The position numbers and the translations under genes are program-made. This document shows positions 1 to 6,279 of a stretch of DNA of 7,897 nucleotides, in pieces (position 1 is the stretch's first letter; every line of letters starts with the position of its first letter). The stretch lies in the NCBI GenBank assembly GCA_035513175.1, contig DATKCN010000173.1:1-7897 (forward strand). The letters are read 5' to 3'. This DNA comes from DATKCN01 sp035513175 (GTDB lineage Bacteria > Chloroflexota > Chloroflexia > Thermomicrobiales > CFX8). Under the pieces are notes generated by a model. That model was not told the origin of the DNA. It ran no database searches and saw nothing but the letters and a program-made list of their open reading frames with translations.

Positions 1-1
1 C

Positions 2-184
2 GGAGCCGCCGGACTGCTCTACCTGTTCGCCGCTCTCGCGCTGGGAGCGGTCTTCATCGGTCTGGCCGGAAGGATGTACGTCGAGCAATCGTCAAGGCTT
101 GCGTGGAAGCTGTTCAAGTTCTCCAACTACTACCTCGCCGCACTGTTGCTCGCGATGGTCCTCGACCGCGCGCTCCTCTCCTAG
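2..184 (+). CDS. ctaB: Heme o synthase (protoheme IX farnesyltransferase), C-terminal fragment
   Basis: This is the last 60 codons of a gene that starts left of the window. The enzyme transfers a farnesyl group to heme b to make heme o, the precursor of heme a for cytochrome oxidases; it is a polytopic inner-membrane UbiA-family prenyltransferase. The visible part has two hydrophobic helices (about residues 4-23, GLLYLFAALALGAVF, and 43-56, NYYLAALLLAMVLD). They are separated by a basic, aromatic loop (RMYVEQSSRLAWKLFKFS), which matches the usual end of CtaB: helix, R-x-Y loop, A-W-K-L-F-x-x-S, final helix ending M-V-L-D. The catalytic Asp-rich motifs lie outside the window, so the assignment rests on the C-terminal pattern alone. 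The stop TAG (182-184) overlaps the opposing phosphodiesterase stop. Another UbiA-family member is possible but fits less well. Confidence 0.8.
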   Translation, partial: GAAGLLYLFAALALGAVFIGLAGRMYVEQSSRLAWKLFKFSNYYLAALLLAMVLDRALLS

Positions 185-1329
185 CGACCGAAGCGCCAGG
201 CCAGCAATGGCACGAGCATCTCGTCGGACGTCAACGAGCCGTGAGCGCCGAGCGCGTGCGTCTCGTCGTCGCGGGCCGGCCTGAACGGGAACGAGTGGGG
301 ACCCCTCGCGAGGAGCAGCGTGTCCCCGACCCGATCTTCAAGCTCATCGTGCAACGGACCTGGCCCGAACAGCCCCGCGCTTGCTGCGTCGCCCAGCGCA
401 ATCACGGCGCCTCTCTCCCCGATTTCCTGTGCCCATCGGGATCGTTGCGCGGCGCTCGTTGTTACGAGCCCGACTGCCCGCCGTTCTCCGCTCGGCGAGC
501 GCGTGAGCTTCCCCGCCCGCTTCGCGAGCTGCGGCAGCGACTCGGCCGCCGTCTTCGGCGTTGCGGCGAGTCCGTGGTCCGCTGTCACAATGACCACGAC
601 ATCGTCGGAACCTCGCTCGAGTGGGCTCAGCAAGCCCTGCGCCAGCGCCTCCTCGATCAGCCTGACCTCCAATTTGACCTCAGGGCTTGCCGGACCATAG
701 GCGTGGGCGAGCATGTCGATGCCTGCCCAGTACCCGAAAATGAAGCGCCGTCCCGGCCTGCGTGCTTCGTTGTTCAGCATCCATGCGAATTCCGCGGCCG
801 TGCGATGCCCGCGATATGGCGTCTCGCCTGAATGCAGAATCGTCAGCGGTGACCGCGCGTACTCGAGGTGAGACACGACGACGCTATCGACGCCCAGCGC
901 CGCGAGTCGCTCGTAGATCGTCGGCACGGGGAGCAGTCTGGTCGGCTCGACAGCGCGCTCCGGCAGCGTGCTGCCGTCAACGGCGGTGAACTGCACCATG
1001 TTGACCACTCGACGCGCCGCGGGAAGGTACAGCGTATATCCCGCGATCCCGTGCTGACCCGGGGATGCCCCCGTCTGAATGCTGGTGAGCGCGGCCGCTG
1101 TTGTCGACGGAAAGACCGACGTGAGCCGTCCGCGTGTCAGCAATGCGCCTCGAGCCGACGCCGCCAATCGCGCGCCTCCGGACGCTACCCTGCTGCCGTA
1201 TCCGTCGAGAATGACCAGCACAACGACGCGTGCGCTGTCGATGGCGGCAGGATCAAGGATCGAGCGCGACAGCCGTGGAAGCAGCCGCGCGTCAGCAACG
1301 CATGCAGCGCCGCACAGTGCTTGGATCAC
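181..1329 (-). CDS. Alkaline-phosphatase-superfamily phosphodiesterase / nucleotide pyrophosphatase
   Basis: A type I phosphodiesterase/nucleotide pyrophosphatase domain (PF01663-like) hydrolyses phosphate mono- or diesters with two metal ions; the substrate cannot be read from sequence. Numbering from the GTG at 1329 (382 aa), the full catalytic set is visible: Asp42 in VILDGYG; the nucleophile Thr in FPSTTAA (Thr77 by alignment to the NPP family); Asp205 and His209 in GIDMLAH; Asp251-His252 in TADHG; and His363 in GAHGS. The motif TGASPGQHGIAGY (about 86-98) is typical of this family. No signal peptide is seen, so it is probably cytoplasmic. The start is uncertain: the reading frame and a family-like N-terminus (PSYTGAGTGNL) continue upstream of 1329, but no ATG, GTG or TTG occurs in frame until the frame runs inside the upstream zinc-ribbon gene. 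It probably shares a transcript with that gene. Confidence 0.88.
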   Translation of the reverse strand: MIQALCGAACVADARLLPRLSRSILDPAAIDSARVVVLVILDGYGSRVASGGARLAASARGALLTRGRLTSVFPSTTAAALTSIQTGASPGQHGIAGYTLYLPAARRVVNMVQFTAVDGSTLPERAVEPTRLLPVPTIYERLAALGVDSVVVSHLEYARSPLTILHSGETPYRGHRTAAEFAWMLNNEARRPGRRFIFGYWAGIDMLAHAYGPASPEVKLEVRLIEEALAQGLLSPLERGSDDVVVIVTADHGLAATPKTAAESLPQLAKRAGKLTRSPSGERRAVGLVTTSAAQRSRWAQEIGERGAVIALGDAASAGLFGPGPLHDELEDRVGDTLLLARGPHSFPFRPARDDETHALGAHGSLTSDEMLVPLLAWRFGR

Positions 1330-1436
1330 CGTCCCGGCCAGATTGCCGGTTCCCGCTCCGGTGTAGGATGGAAGCGTCGCGTCTCCCCAACCGGCGGCGT
1401 CGAGTAGGGACCTTACCGCCGCTTGGCCGGATTCAT
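1330..1436 (-). other. Probable true N-terminal coding region of the phosphodiesterase, possible one-base frameshift
   Basis: In the phosphodiesterase frame this stretch encodes VRSLLDAAGW and then PSYTGAGTGNLAGTVIQAL. The latter resembles the 'P-x-Y-x-G-x-x-x-x-N-L' segment that usually precedes the first metal-binding Asp in this family, so it is probably coding. An ATG at 1436-1434 lies 26 nt after the zinc-ribbon stop, but it is in another frame and reads MNPAKRR then stop. Adding one G to the GG of CGGCGGTAAGG (minus strand, + coordinates about 1412-1420) would give MNPAKRRVRSLLDAAGW and a 418-residue protein. The discontinuity may be a sequencing or assembly indel, a real mutation, or translation from an unusual start. 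The Shine-Dalgarno before 1436 is weak. Confidence 0.5.
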
Positions 1437-1462
1437 GCTCAACGTCGCGCGCGCCGCCCGTG

Positions 1463-1741
1463 TTAGAAACCCTTCCGATCCCTGGACGCCCAGATCGGGC
1501 GCTCCGTCGTTTCCCCGGGAGCTGGGATCTGATTGCGCACGCGCGTGCGCGTGTCTGTCTCGTTGCACCCGGGCACGACACAGCGATACAGGAGCGTGTA
1601 CGACGCGGTCTGTTGCTCCTGAAAGCGCGCCGGGCGTCCGACCTTCTTGTGGAGCTCCATCGGCACGCCGTGCATGCGGCAGACGGGATCGCCCTGCGGC
1701 GACTGGACCCCGCGCAACCAGTCAACCATCCGCGCTAACAT
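1463..1741 (-). CDS. Small zinc-ribbon protein of unknown function
   Basis: A 92-residue protein that I cannot name. Four potential zinc ligands are visible: Cys21 and His24 (C-R-M-H, a CX2H knuckle) and Cys54 and Cys59 (C-VVPG-C, a CX4C knuckle), about 30 residues apart, as in small zinc ribbons. Between them lies a basic stretch (HKKVGRPARF, 31-40) followed by TASYTLLYRC, a strand-like run leading to the second knuckle. The tail is charged and rich in Pro, Arg and Thr. There is no membrane segment or signal peptide. The ATG at 1741 is chosen because AAGGAG (1752-1747) sits 5 nt upstream; the frame could run further up to 1807 but would then include this site. It ends 26 nt before the ATG at 1436, so it is probably first in an operon with the phosphodiesterase. 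Nucleic-acid or protein binding is possible; nothing in the sequence decides it. Confidence 0.72.
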   Translation of the reverse strand: MLARMVDWLRGVQSPQGDPVCRMHGVPMELHKKVGRPARFQEQQTASYTLLYRCVVPGCNETDTRTRVRNQIPAPGETTERPIWASRDRKGF

Positions 1742-1787
1742 CAGCTCTCCTTCTTGCCGCCGCCACGCTACCCTGACAACCTTCTTA

Positions 1788-1793
1788 ATAGTA
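1788..1793 (-). promoter_or_regulatory. Possible -10 element for the zinc-ribbon/phosphodiesterase unit
   Basis: On the minus strand this reads TACTAT within GATACTATTAAG, the most AT-rich spot in the 181-nt divergent spacer between the zinc-ribbon gene and the MFS gene. It lies about 45 nt upstream of the ATG at 1741. No good -35 hexamer is found 16-18 nt further up, so support is limited. I see no convincing promoter for the MFS gene in the same spacer. Confidence 0.3.
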
Positions 1794-1922
1794 TCGCCGC
1801 TCGTCACGTTCGCGTCGACATCTCGCCCGCACGCGGCGGCCGCGCGCTCGCATCACATGGGCCGTCAGCGTGGTAGCCTGTCTCGCTAACGGCCGTGGCT
1901 GGCCTCGTTGAGGGTATGTTGG

Positions 1923-3188
1923 GTGAATGTCAGCAACGTGTCAGATAGCGAGTCAAGCTTCGATGATGCTCCTGCTGGGACCGATCATGGCATGTTTCAG
2001 TCGCTGCACATGTACCCGGCGTACCGCAAGCTCTGGCTCGGGACGTTGGCGACCAATACCGGCTTCTGGATGTACCAGATCGCTATCGGCTGGCTCGCGC
2101 TCGTGCTCACCGACTCCGCGTTGTTCGTCGGCCTGACTGGCTTTGCCGGCGGCATTCCGATTCTGTTCCTCGCTATCCCGTCAGGAATCCTGATCGACCG
2201 CATCGACCGGCGCACCGTGCTACTGGTCGCACAGCTTGGCGTGATGCTGGTGTCCGGCATCTTTGCCTTGCTCGTCTGGACCGACCAGATCGAGCGCTGG
2301 TCCGTGCTCCTGCTTGCGTTTGCAACCGGTTCGGTGATGTCGTTCATCTTCCCCACCCGCAACGCGATCGTGCCAGCGCTCGTCGATCGTCATCACCTCG
2401 CTAACGCCGTAGCGCTGAATGCAGCGGGCCAGAATGCCACGCGGGTGGTTGGTCCCGCGGTGGCGGGCGCGATGATCGCGGTGGTCGGCATCGCCGGGAC
2501 TTTTGCGCTCGCGGCGGCCTTGCAGATCGTGGCTATGCTCTGGACCGCACAGCTGCCGAAGCGAGCCTCTCAGGCGCAAGCGCGTGCTGGAACGCTCTGG
2601 ACCAATCTGACACTGGGACTGCGCGTTATCGCGGGAGATCGGTTCCTTACCGGGCTGATTCTGCTGGCGACGGTCACCACGGTCCTCATCATGCCGTACA
2701 TCAATCTCATGCCGGTGTTTGCGCGCGACGTGCTGGGCACAGGAGAAGTCGGCCTCGGGCTGTTGATGGGGGTCACCGGCCTGGGCTCAGTCACTGGCGC
2801 GTTGCTCGTTGCGCGTTCTCAGCGGCTTGCGACCCGTCCCGGAATCCAGCTGACGACCGCGCTTGGGTTCGCCGCGCTGGTGTTCGTCTTCGCGCTCGTT
2901 CCAGTGTTGGCCGTGGCGGCTGGGCTGCTGTTTATCGCCGGCCTGATCAGCGCGGCGTTCATGGCGATCAATCAGACGGTCCTGCAGCTCAAGGTCGAGG
3001 ACGAGGTGCGGGGTCGCGTGTTGTCGATCTACCTGCTCACCTGGGGGATGCTTCCGCTCGGACAGCTGCCGATTGGGGCGCTCGCGCAACGCGTTGGAGC
3101 GCCGATCGCCACGGCGCTCGCGTGCGCTATCGCCGCCGCTCTGATCGCGCTCATTGCGCTTCGGAATTCCCCACTCCGGCAGCAGTAG
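1923..3188 (+). CDS. MFS transporter, MFS_3/EntS-like efflux family
   Basis: A major facilitator superfamily permease of about 421 residues with roughly 12 hydrophobic segments, expected in the inner membrane as a proton-driven exporter. It resembles the MFS_3 group (PF05977; enterobactin exporter EntS and macrolide-efflux-like proteins). MFQSLHMYPAYRKLWLG, then a helix containing NTGFWMYQIAIGWL, is the characteristic start. The loop between helices 2 and 3 holds motif A as G88-ILI-D92-R93-ID-R96-R97. A loop with FPTRNAIVPALV (about 143-154) and NQTVLQLKVEDEVRGRVLS in the C-terminal half are also family-like. The start GTG 1923 is preferred because GAGGG (1910-1914) lies 8 nt upstream. It leaves a Ser/Asp-rich cytosolic tail of 23 residues before Met24. 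ATG 1992 (398 aa) would match the usual family start but has a poorer ribosome site. TTG 1908 is a third option. The substrate is unknown, and no regulator gene is adjacent. Confidence 0.9.
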   Translation: MNVSNVSDSESSFDDAPAGTDHGMFQSLHMYPAYRKLWLGTLATNTGFWMYQIAIGWLALVLTDSALFVGLTGFAGGIPILFLAIPSGILIDRIDRRTVLLVAQLGVMLVSGIFALLVWTDQIERWSVLLLAFATGSVMSFIFPTRNAIVPALVDRHHLANAVALNAAGQNATRVVGPAVAGAMIAVVGIAGTFALAAALQIVAMLWTAQLPKRASQAQARAGTLWTNLTLGLRVIAGDRFLTGLILLATVTTVLIMPYINLMPVFARDVLGTGEVGLGLLMGVTGLGSVTGALLVARSQRLATRPGIQLTTALGFAALVFVFALVPVLAVAAGLLFIAGLISAAFMAINQTVLQLKVEDEVRGRVLSIYLLTWGMLPLGQLPIGALAQRVGAPIATALACAIAAALIALIALRNSPLRQQ

Positions 3189-3226
3189 CCACAGACAACA
3201 CGCCCGCGTGCGGGAGCAGGAATCCT

Positions 3227-3252
3227 GGCGTCAGCCGCGAACGGCAAACGCC
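3227..3252 (+). terminator. Hairpin 38 nt after the MFS stop, weak terminator candidate
   Basis: GGCGT (3227-3231) pairs with ACGCC (3248-3252). After a 2x2 internal loop (CA/AA), GCCG (3234-3237) pairs with CGGC (3242-3245) around a CGAA tetraloop. The position suits the end of the MFS transcript. No T-run follows, so it is at best a Rho-assisted or RNA-stabilising hairpin. Confidence 0.3.
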
Positions 3253-3533
3253 TCATCGAGCGCCCCAATCTCTCACGCCGGTCGTTCGCCCGTGGCTCAG
3301 CAGACACGCAACCGGATGCTCGCCTGGCAGCTGACGCGACGCCGCGAACTCCCGCCTCGCGTGGCCCATGCGTAACGTTCTGCGGTTAGCGAGACATTGC
3401 GTTCCCCATGAAACCATCTCAACCTCGCAGGCGTACATTCATTGAGTTGTTCAGTGCGAAATGCCCAGCCGCGGGCGATTGCGACGATGTCAACGGCGCT
3501 CTCACGCGCCTTGAAATGAGGGATCCGCATTGA

Positions 3534-3562
3534 TTGACGCTTGCGCTTCCCGCCGCTATCTG
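3534..3562 (+). promoter_or_regulatory. Promoter-like pair inside the non-coding stretch
   Basis: TTGACG (3534-3539) and TATCTG (3557-3562) are separated by exactly 17 nt. The -35 matches the sigma-70 consensus at 5 of 6 positions; the -10 only shares the initial TAT. No credible open reading frame follows closely. It could start a small RNA or a long leader for the binding-protein gene, or be chance. Confidence 0.3.
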
Positions 3563-3708
3563 ATATCGTCCGAGCCGTTTCCCCGTTCACGGCGAAGCAT
3601 TGGTGAATGACCATAGCGCCATTCCGGTGTGTCCATCGACAATGCGCGACATCAGCGGCAGATGCCGTATGTCCCGCGTGTCGAAGCCACGGACAGTCTT
3701 GCTTCGAG

Positions 3709-3731
3709 AGGCGTCAGCGCCCACGACGCCT
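3709..3731 (+). other. Perfect 7-bp hairpin in the non-coding stretch
   Basis: AGGCGTC (3709-3715) and GACGCCT (3725-3731) are exact inverted repeats around a 9-nt loop (AGCGCCCAC). No T-run follows. It lies about 145 nt downstream of the promoter-like pair at 3534-3562, so together they could outline a short transcript. Confidence 0.35.
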
Positions 3732-3785
3732 GGACGAAAGCAATCAGGGGTTAACCGCCGTCGGCTCGCCAGAGCCTCGCGCGGC

Positions 3786-3798
3786 GTTCGGACCGAAC
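3786..3798. promoter_or_regulatory. Operator-like palindrome upstream of the binding-protein promoter
   Basis: GTTCGG-A-CCGAAC is a perfect 6+1+6 palindrome ending 8 nt before the candidate -35 of the binding-protein gene. The placement suits a dimeric activator or repressor. The cognate regulator is not in the window. Confidence 0.4.
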
Positions 3799-3806
3799 AC
3801 CAGGTT

Positions 3807-3836
3807 TTGACCGCAGGGCGATTGGTATCGTAGGGT
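3807..3836 (+). promoter_or_regulatory. Candidate sigma-70-type promoter for the solute-binding protein
   Basis: TTGACC (3807-3812) and TAGGGT (3831-3836) are spaced 18 nt apart. The -35 matches 5 of 6 consensus positions, and the -10 keeps the three most conserved positions (T1, A2, T6). Transcription would begin near 3843, giving a leader of about 80 nt before the TTG at 3922. This supports a start codon downstream of 3856. Confidence 0.45.
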
Positions 3837-3903
3837 ACGTGTCATCGCGATCGAAGTGGGGAATCGCTTTATCGATCGACGACAACCCGACACGCGAGAC
3901 ATC

Positions 3904-3912
3904 AAGGAGGAG
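3904..3912 (+). promoter_or_regulatory. Ribosome binding site fixing a TTG start
   Basis: AAGGAGGAG is a full Shine-Dalgarno, 9-11 nt before TTG 3922 depending on which part pairs. The open frame also extends to GTG 3856, but that would place this site inside the coding region and add 22 residues before a typical lipoprotein leader. The TTG is therefore preferred. Confidence 0.75.
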
Positions 3913-3921
3913 AGACACATC

Positions 3922-5871
3922 TTGTCACAGCGAACACATTCGAAGCTCGGCCGGCTCCAGGAAGAAGTGCTGCTGGGCCGCCTCACGCGGCGCGACGTGC
4001 TCAAGCGCGGAGCCGCGCTCGGCCTGAGCGCCCCGGTTATCGCGGGCCTGCTCGCCGCATGCGGCGACGACGATCCGGTTGCGACGGTAGCGCCTGAGAC
4101 CGCGGCAACCGCGACCTCCGGCCCTGGCGACGAACCGACCGCGACGACCGAGGCGGCCCCGACGACTGCCCCGGGAGATCCGACCAACACGCCTGCTCCG
4201 GCGCCGACAACTCCGCCCGCCGATCCGACGGCGACCACCGATCCCGGCGAGCCCCGTGGGGGAGGTGGGCTGCTTCGCCTCCTGTGGTGGCAGGCGCCGA
4301 CCATCCTGAACCCGCACCTCGCTCAGGGCACGAAAGATTTCGACGCCTCGTGCCTGGTTTACGAATCACTCGCCAACATTGATGTCGACGGCAACTTGCA
4401 CGCGTCACTGGCCGCCGAAGTCCCAAGCCTCGAGAACGGCGGCGTGGCAGCCGATGGCATGAGCGTTACCTGGAACTTGCGCGAGGGCGTAACGTGGCAC
4501 GACGGTGAACCATTCACGTCAGCCGACGTCTCATTCACCTACGACTACAACATCGACACCGACACGACGTCGACAACCATCGCAGCCTTCGAGAGCATCA
4601 CGTCAATCGATACGCCGGACGATCTCACGGTCGTCTTCAACTTCGGTGAGCCGAACCCCGCCTGGTTCACGCCGTTCGTCGGTGCGCTCGGCATGATCCT
4701 CCCCAAGCACCTGTTCGAGGACTTCATCGGCACGGCGGCTCGCGACGCTCCGATCAACCTGGCGCCGGTCGGCACCGGCCCGTACAAGGTTCGCGAGTTC
4801 CGCGCTGGCGATGTCGTTGTCTACGACATCAACGAGAACTACTGGGATCCGGGCAAGCCGTTCTTCGACGAGGTGGAGATGAAGGGTGGCGGCGACGCCA
4901 CGTCTGCCGCTCGCGCGGCTCTCCAGTCGGGAGAGGTGGACTTCTCCTGGAATCTTCAGGTTGAAGCCCAGGTGCTCGAGCAGCTCGCCACGGGCGGCGT
5001 CGGCACACTGAACCCGGTGCCGTCCCCGAACGTCGAGCGTATCCTCGTGAACTTCGCCGATCCGTGGACTGAAGTCGACGGGGCGCGGTCCGAACCGACC
5101 ACGCAGCACCCGTTCCTGCAGTTCAAGGAAGTCCGCCAGGCGCTGACGTACGCGATTGATCGCGACACGGTCGCGACGCAGTTGTACGGCGCGACCGGTG
5201 TTTCGACCACCAACGTCCTGGCTGCCCCCGCCGCGTTCGCGTCCCCCAACACGACGGCCACATTCGATCTCGATCAGGCCGCTCAGATGCTCGAAGACGC
5301 CGGATGGACGGGAAGCCCGCGGTCGAAGGATGGCGTCTCGATGTCCATCCTCTACCAGACCTCGACTAACCCGGTCCGCCAGAAGAATCAGGAAATCGTC
5401 AAGCAGGCGCTCGAGTCCATCGGCGTACCCGTCGAGATTAAGGCCATCGACGCGGCCGTGTACTTCTCCTCGGACGCCGGTAACCCGGACACCGCGTCTC
5501 ACTTCTACGCTGACTGGGAGATGTTCACCAACGGACCGTCGAGCACGTTCCCGATCTCCTATATGGCGGCGTATATTTCGATCAACCCCGACGTCGACAT
5601 CGCGCAGAAGTCGAATGACTGGGCCGGCTCCAACGTCTACCGCTGGGTGAACCAGGACTACAATGACCTGTACACCCAGGCGTTGACTGAGCTCGATCCA
5701 GACCGCCAGGCCGAGCTGTTCATCGGCATGAACGACCTGGTCGTCAATGAGGTCGTCGAGATCCCAATCGTGCACCGCGCGTCGGTTGTCGCGTACGCGA
5801 ACGATCTTCAGAACGTTGAGCCGTCAGGTTGGGATTCCAACATCTGGCAGCTCAAGGAGTGGACACGCTAG
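3922..5871 (+). CDS. ABC transporter solute-binding lipoprotein, oligopeptide/nickel type (SBP family 5)
   Basis: A 649-residue extracytoplasmic binding protein of the SBP_bac_5 family (PF00496), which delivers oligopeptides or other solutes to Dpp/Opp-type ABC permeases. The leader has a Tat-like TRRDVLK (22-28), a hydrophobic stretch and the lipobox LLAAC with lipidation Cys47. A linker of about 65 residues (48-115), rich in Thr, Pro, Ala and Asp, tethers the domain to the membrane. The family signature is clear: W-N-L-R-E-G-V-T-W-H-D-G-E-P-F-T-S-A-D-V (184-203), GTGPYKV (284-290) and VRQALTYAIDRDTV (404-417). The domain reaches the C-terminus, and the family's usual size is met once leader and linker are removed. 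TTG 3922 is supported by a perfect Shine-Dalgarno. No permease or ATPase gene lies downstream; a hairpin follows and then a gap of about 400 nt. The ligand is not predictable from this sequence. Confidence 0.93.
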   Translation: MSQRTHSKLGRLQEEVLLGRLTRRDVLKRGAALGLSAPVIAGLLAACGDDDPVATVAPETAATATSGPGDEPTATTEAAPTTAPGDPTNTPAPAPTTPPADPTATTDPGEPRGGGGLLRLLWWQAPTILNPHLAQGTKDFDASCLVYESLANIDVDGNLHASLAAEVPSLENGGVAADGMSVTWNLREGVTWHDGEPFTSADVSFTYDYNIDTDTTSTTIAAFESITSIDTPDDLTVVFNFGEPNPAWFTPFVGALGMILPKHLFEDFIGTAARDAPINLAPVGTGPYKVREFRAGDVVVYDINENYWDPGKPFFDEVEMKGGGDATSAARAALQSGEVDFSWNLQVEAQVLEQLATGGVGTLNPVPSPNVERILVNFADPWTEVDGARSEPTTQHPFLQFKEVRQALTYAIDRDTVATQLYGATGVSTTNVLAAPAAFASPNTTATFDLDQAAQMLEDAGWTGSPRSKDGVSMSILYQTSTNPVRQKNQEIVKQALESIGVPVEIKAIDAAVYFSSDAGNPDTASHFYADWEMFTNGPSSTFPISYMAAYISINPDVDIAQKSNDWAGSNVYRWVNQDYNDLYTQALTELDPDRQAELFIGMNDLVVNEVVEIPIVHRASVVAYANDLQNVEPSGWDSNIWQLKEWTR

Positions 5872-5923
5872 CACGCGCCCAACGCGCGTCAGCTGTAACT
5901 AACCGCCGAAAACGATCGGTAAC

Positions 5924-5958
5924 GCAACGAGTCCGGGCGGCCTGCCCGGGCTCGCTGC
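5924..5958 (+). terminator. Strong hairpin after the binding-protein gene, likely terminator
   Basis: CGAGTCCGGGC (5928-5938) pairs with GCCCGGGCTCG (5944-5954) over 11 bp, with one G-U pair and a 5-nt loop (GGCCT). After one mismatch the stem extends by GCA/TGC (5924-5926 with 5956-5958). It begins 52 nt past the stop. Only TT follows, so it lacks a proper U-tract. GC-rich hairpins of this kind often end transcripts in high-GC bacteria. It implies the binding-protein gene is monocistronic. Confidence 0.6.
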
Positions 5959-6146
5959 TTGATAGCGACATTGGGTTTCACGCGGGGCTTGGCCAACGTT
6001 ACGGCGCGTCAGGACGACGGTGACCCTGACCTCCAAACATTCCGATTCGCTGCACGGTCAAGCGCGCCGACCCTTGCTCTGGACGCCGGCAACCGCTCGC
6101 GTCGGAGCCGGCATCAACCACCGCCAAATTGACGGAAAGACAGAAA

Positions 6147-6160
6147 GACGGAATTCCGTC
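6147..6160 (-). terminator. Palindrome followed by a T-rich run, candidate terminator of the hydrolase unit
   Basis: GACGGAATTCCGTC is a perfect 14-bp palindrome. On the minus strand it folds as a 5-bp stem with an AATT loop and is followed by TTTCTGTCTTT, a T-rich tail. It is 119 nt downstream of the hydrolase stop. The stem is short, so termination is uncertain. A direct copy of GACGGAA lies at 6131-6137 and could pair with TTCCGTC (6154-6160) as an alternative. Confidence 0.35.
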
Positions 6161-6168
6161 ACCGTCAC

Positions 6169-6180
6169 ACAAACGTTTGT
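6169..6180. repeat. 12-bp perfect palindrome ACAAACGTTTGT
   Basis: ACAAACGTTTGT is its own reverse complement and lies 8 nt from the palindrome at 6147-6160. The function is unknown. It could be a protein-binding site, but it sits between two converging gene ends and not at a promoter. Confidence 0.35.
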
Positions 6181-6279
6181 CGTCCTTTACCGCGGCGTCA
6201 TCACTGCCACGCTCGAGATGTACAGCGGCCGTTAACATTCCGAATTCCATTGCGCTGCCTGCGCCTCGGTGGACGCGTT

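Larger units (their letters stand above)
3189..3806. other. Long non-coding stretch after the MFS gene
   Basis: There is no convincing gene between the MFS stop and the promoter region of the binding-protein gene. Open frames of 60-105 codons exist on both strands (for example 3297-3614 minus and 3600-3833 plus), but they lack Shine-Dalgarno sites and recognisable domains, and their Arg/Ser/Cys-rich composition is typical of GC-rich shadow frames. I found no tRNA-like or known riboswitch-like fold. It holds a hairpin just after the MFS stop, a promoter-like pair, a second hairpin and an operator-like palindrome, each listed separately. Confidence 0.6.
5959..6279. other. Convergent intergenic stretch without a gene
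   Basis: This separates the binding-protein terminator from the convergent hydrolase stop. Frames of 60-140 codons overlap it on the plus strand (for example 6129-6545), but they run through the hydrolase in antisense and have no ribosome sites or recognisable domains. Two short perfect palindromes are the only structure I see. Confidence 0.6.

Noticed and set aside
103..831. Long plus-strand open frame of 242 codons
   Set aside because: It runs antisense to the phosphodiesterase, whose catalytic motifs are clear on the other strand. It has no domain and no ribosome site; it is a GC-rich shadow frame.
1437..1725. 5' extension of the phosphodiesterase frame up to TTG 1725
   Set aside because: This part overlaps the zinc-ribbon gene in another frame and reads as an Arg/Ser/Cys-rich string without family similarity. 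The zinc-ribbon frame has a good Shine-Dalgarno and metal-ligand spacing.
3297..3614. 105-codon minus-strand frame in the non-coding stretch
   Set aside because: No Shine-Dalgarno precedes the ATG at 3614, no motif is recognised and no neighbour supports it. A decayed gene cannot be excluded.
3600..3833. 77-codon plus-strand frame before the binding-protein promoter
   Set aside because: Its composition is that of a random GC-rich frame, it has no ribosome site, and it runs through the hairpin, the palindrome and most of the candidate promoter.
3856..3921. GTG 3856 as start of the solute-binding protein
   Set aside because: It would bury the perfect AAGGAGG site inside the gene and put 22 unrelated residues in front of the lipoprotein leader; TTG 3922 explains the sequence better.
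4603..5775. 390-codon minus-strand frame opposite the binding-protein gene
   Set aside because: It is antisense to a gene with clear SBP family signatures; a long open antisense frame is expected at this GC content.
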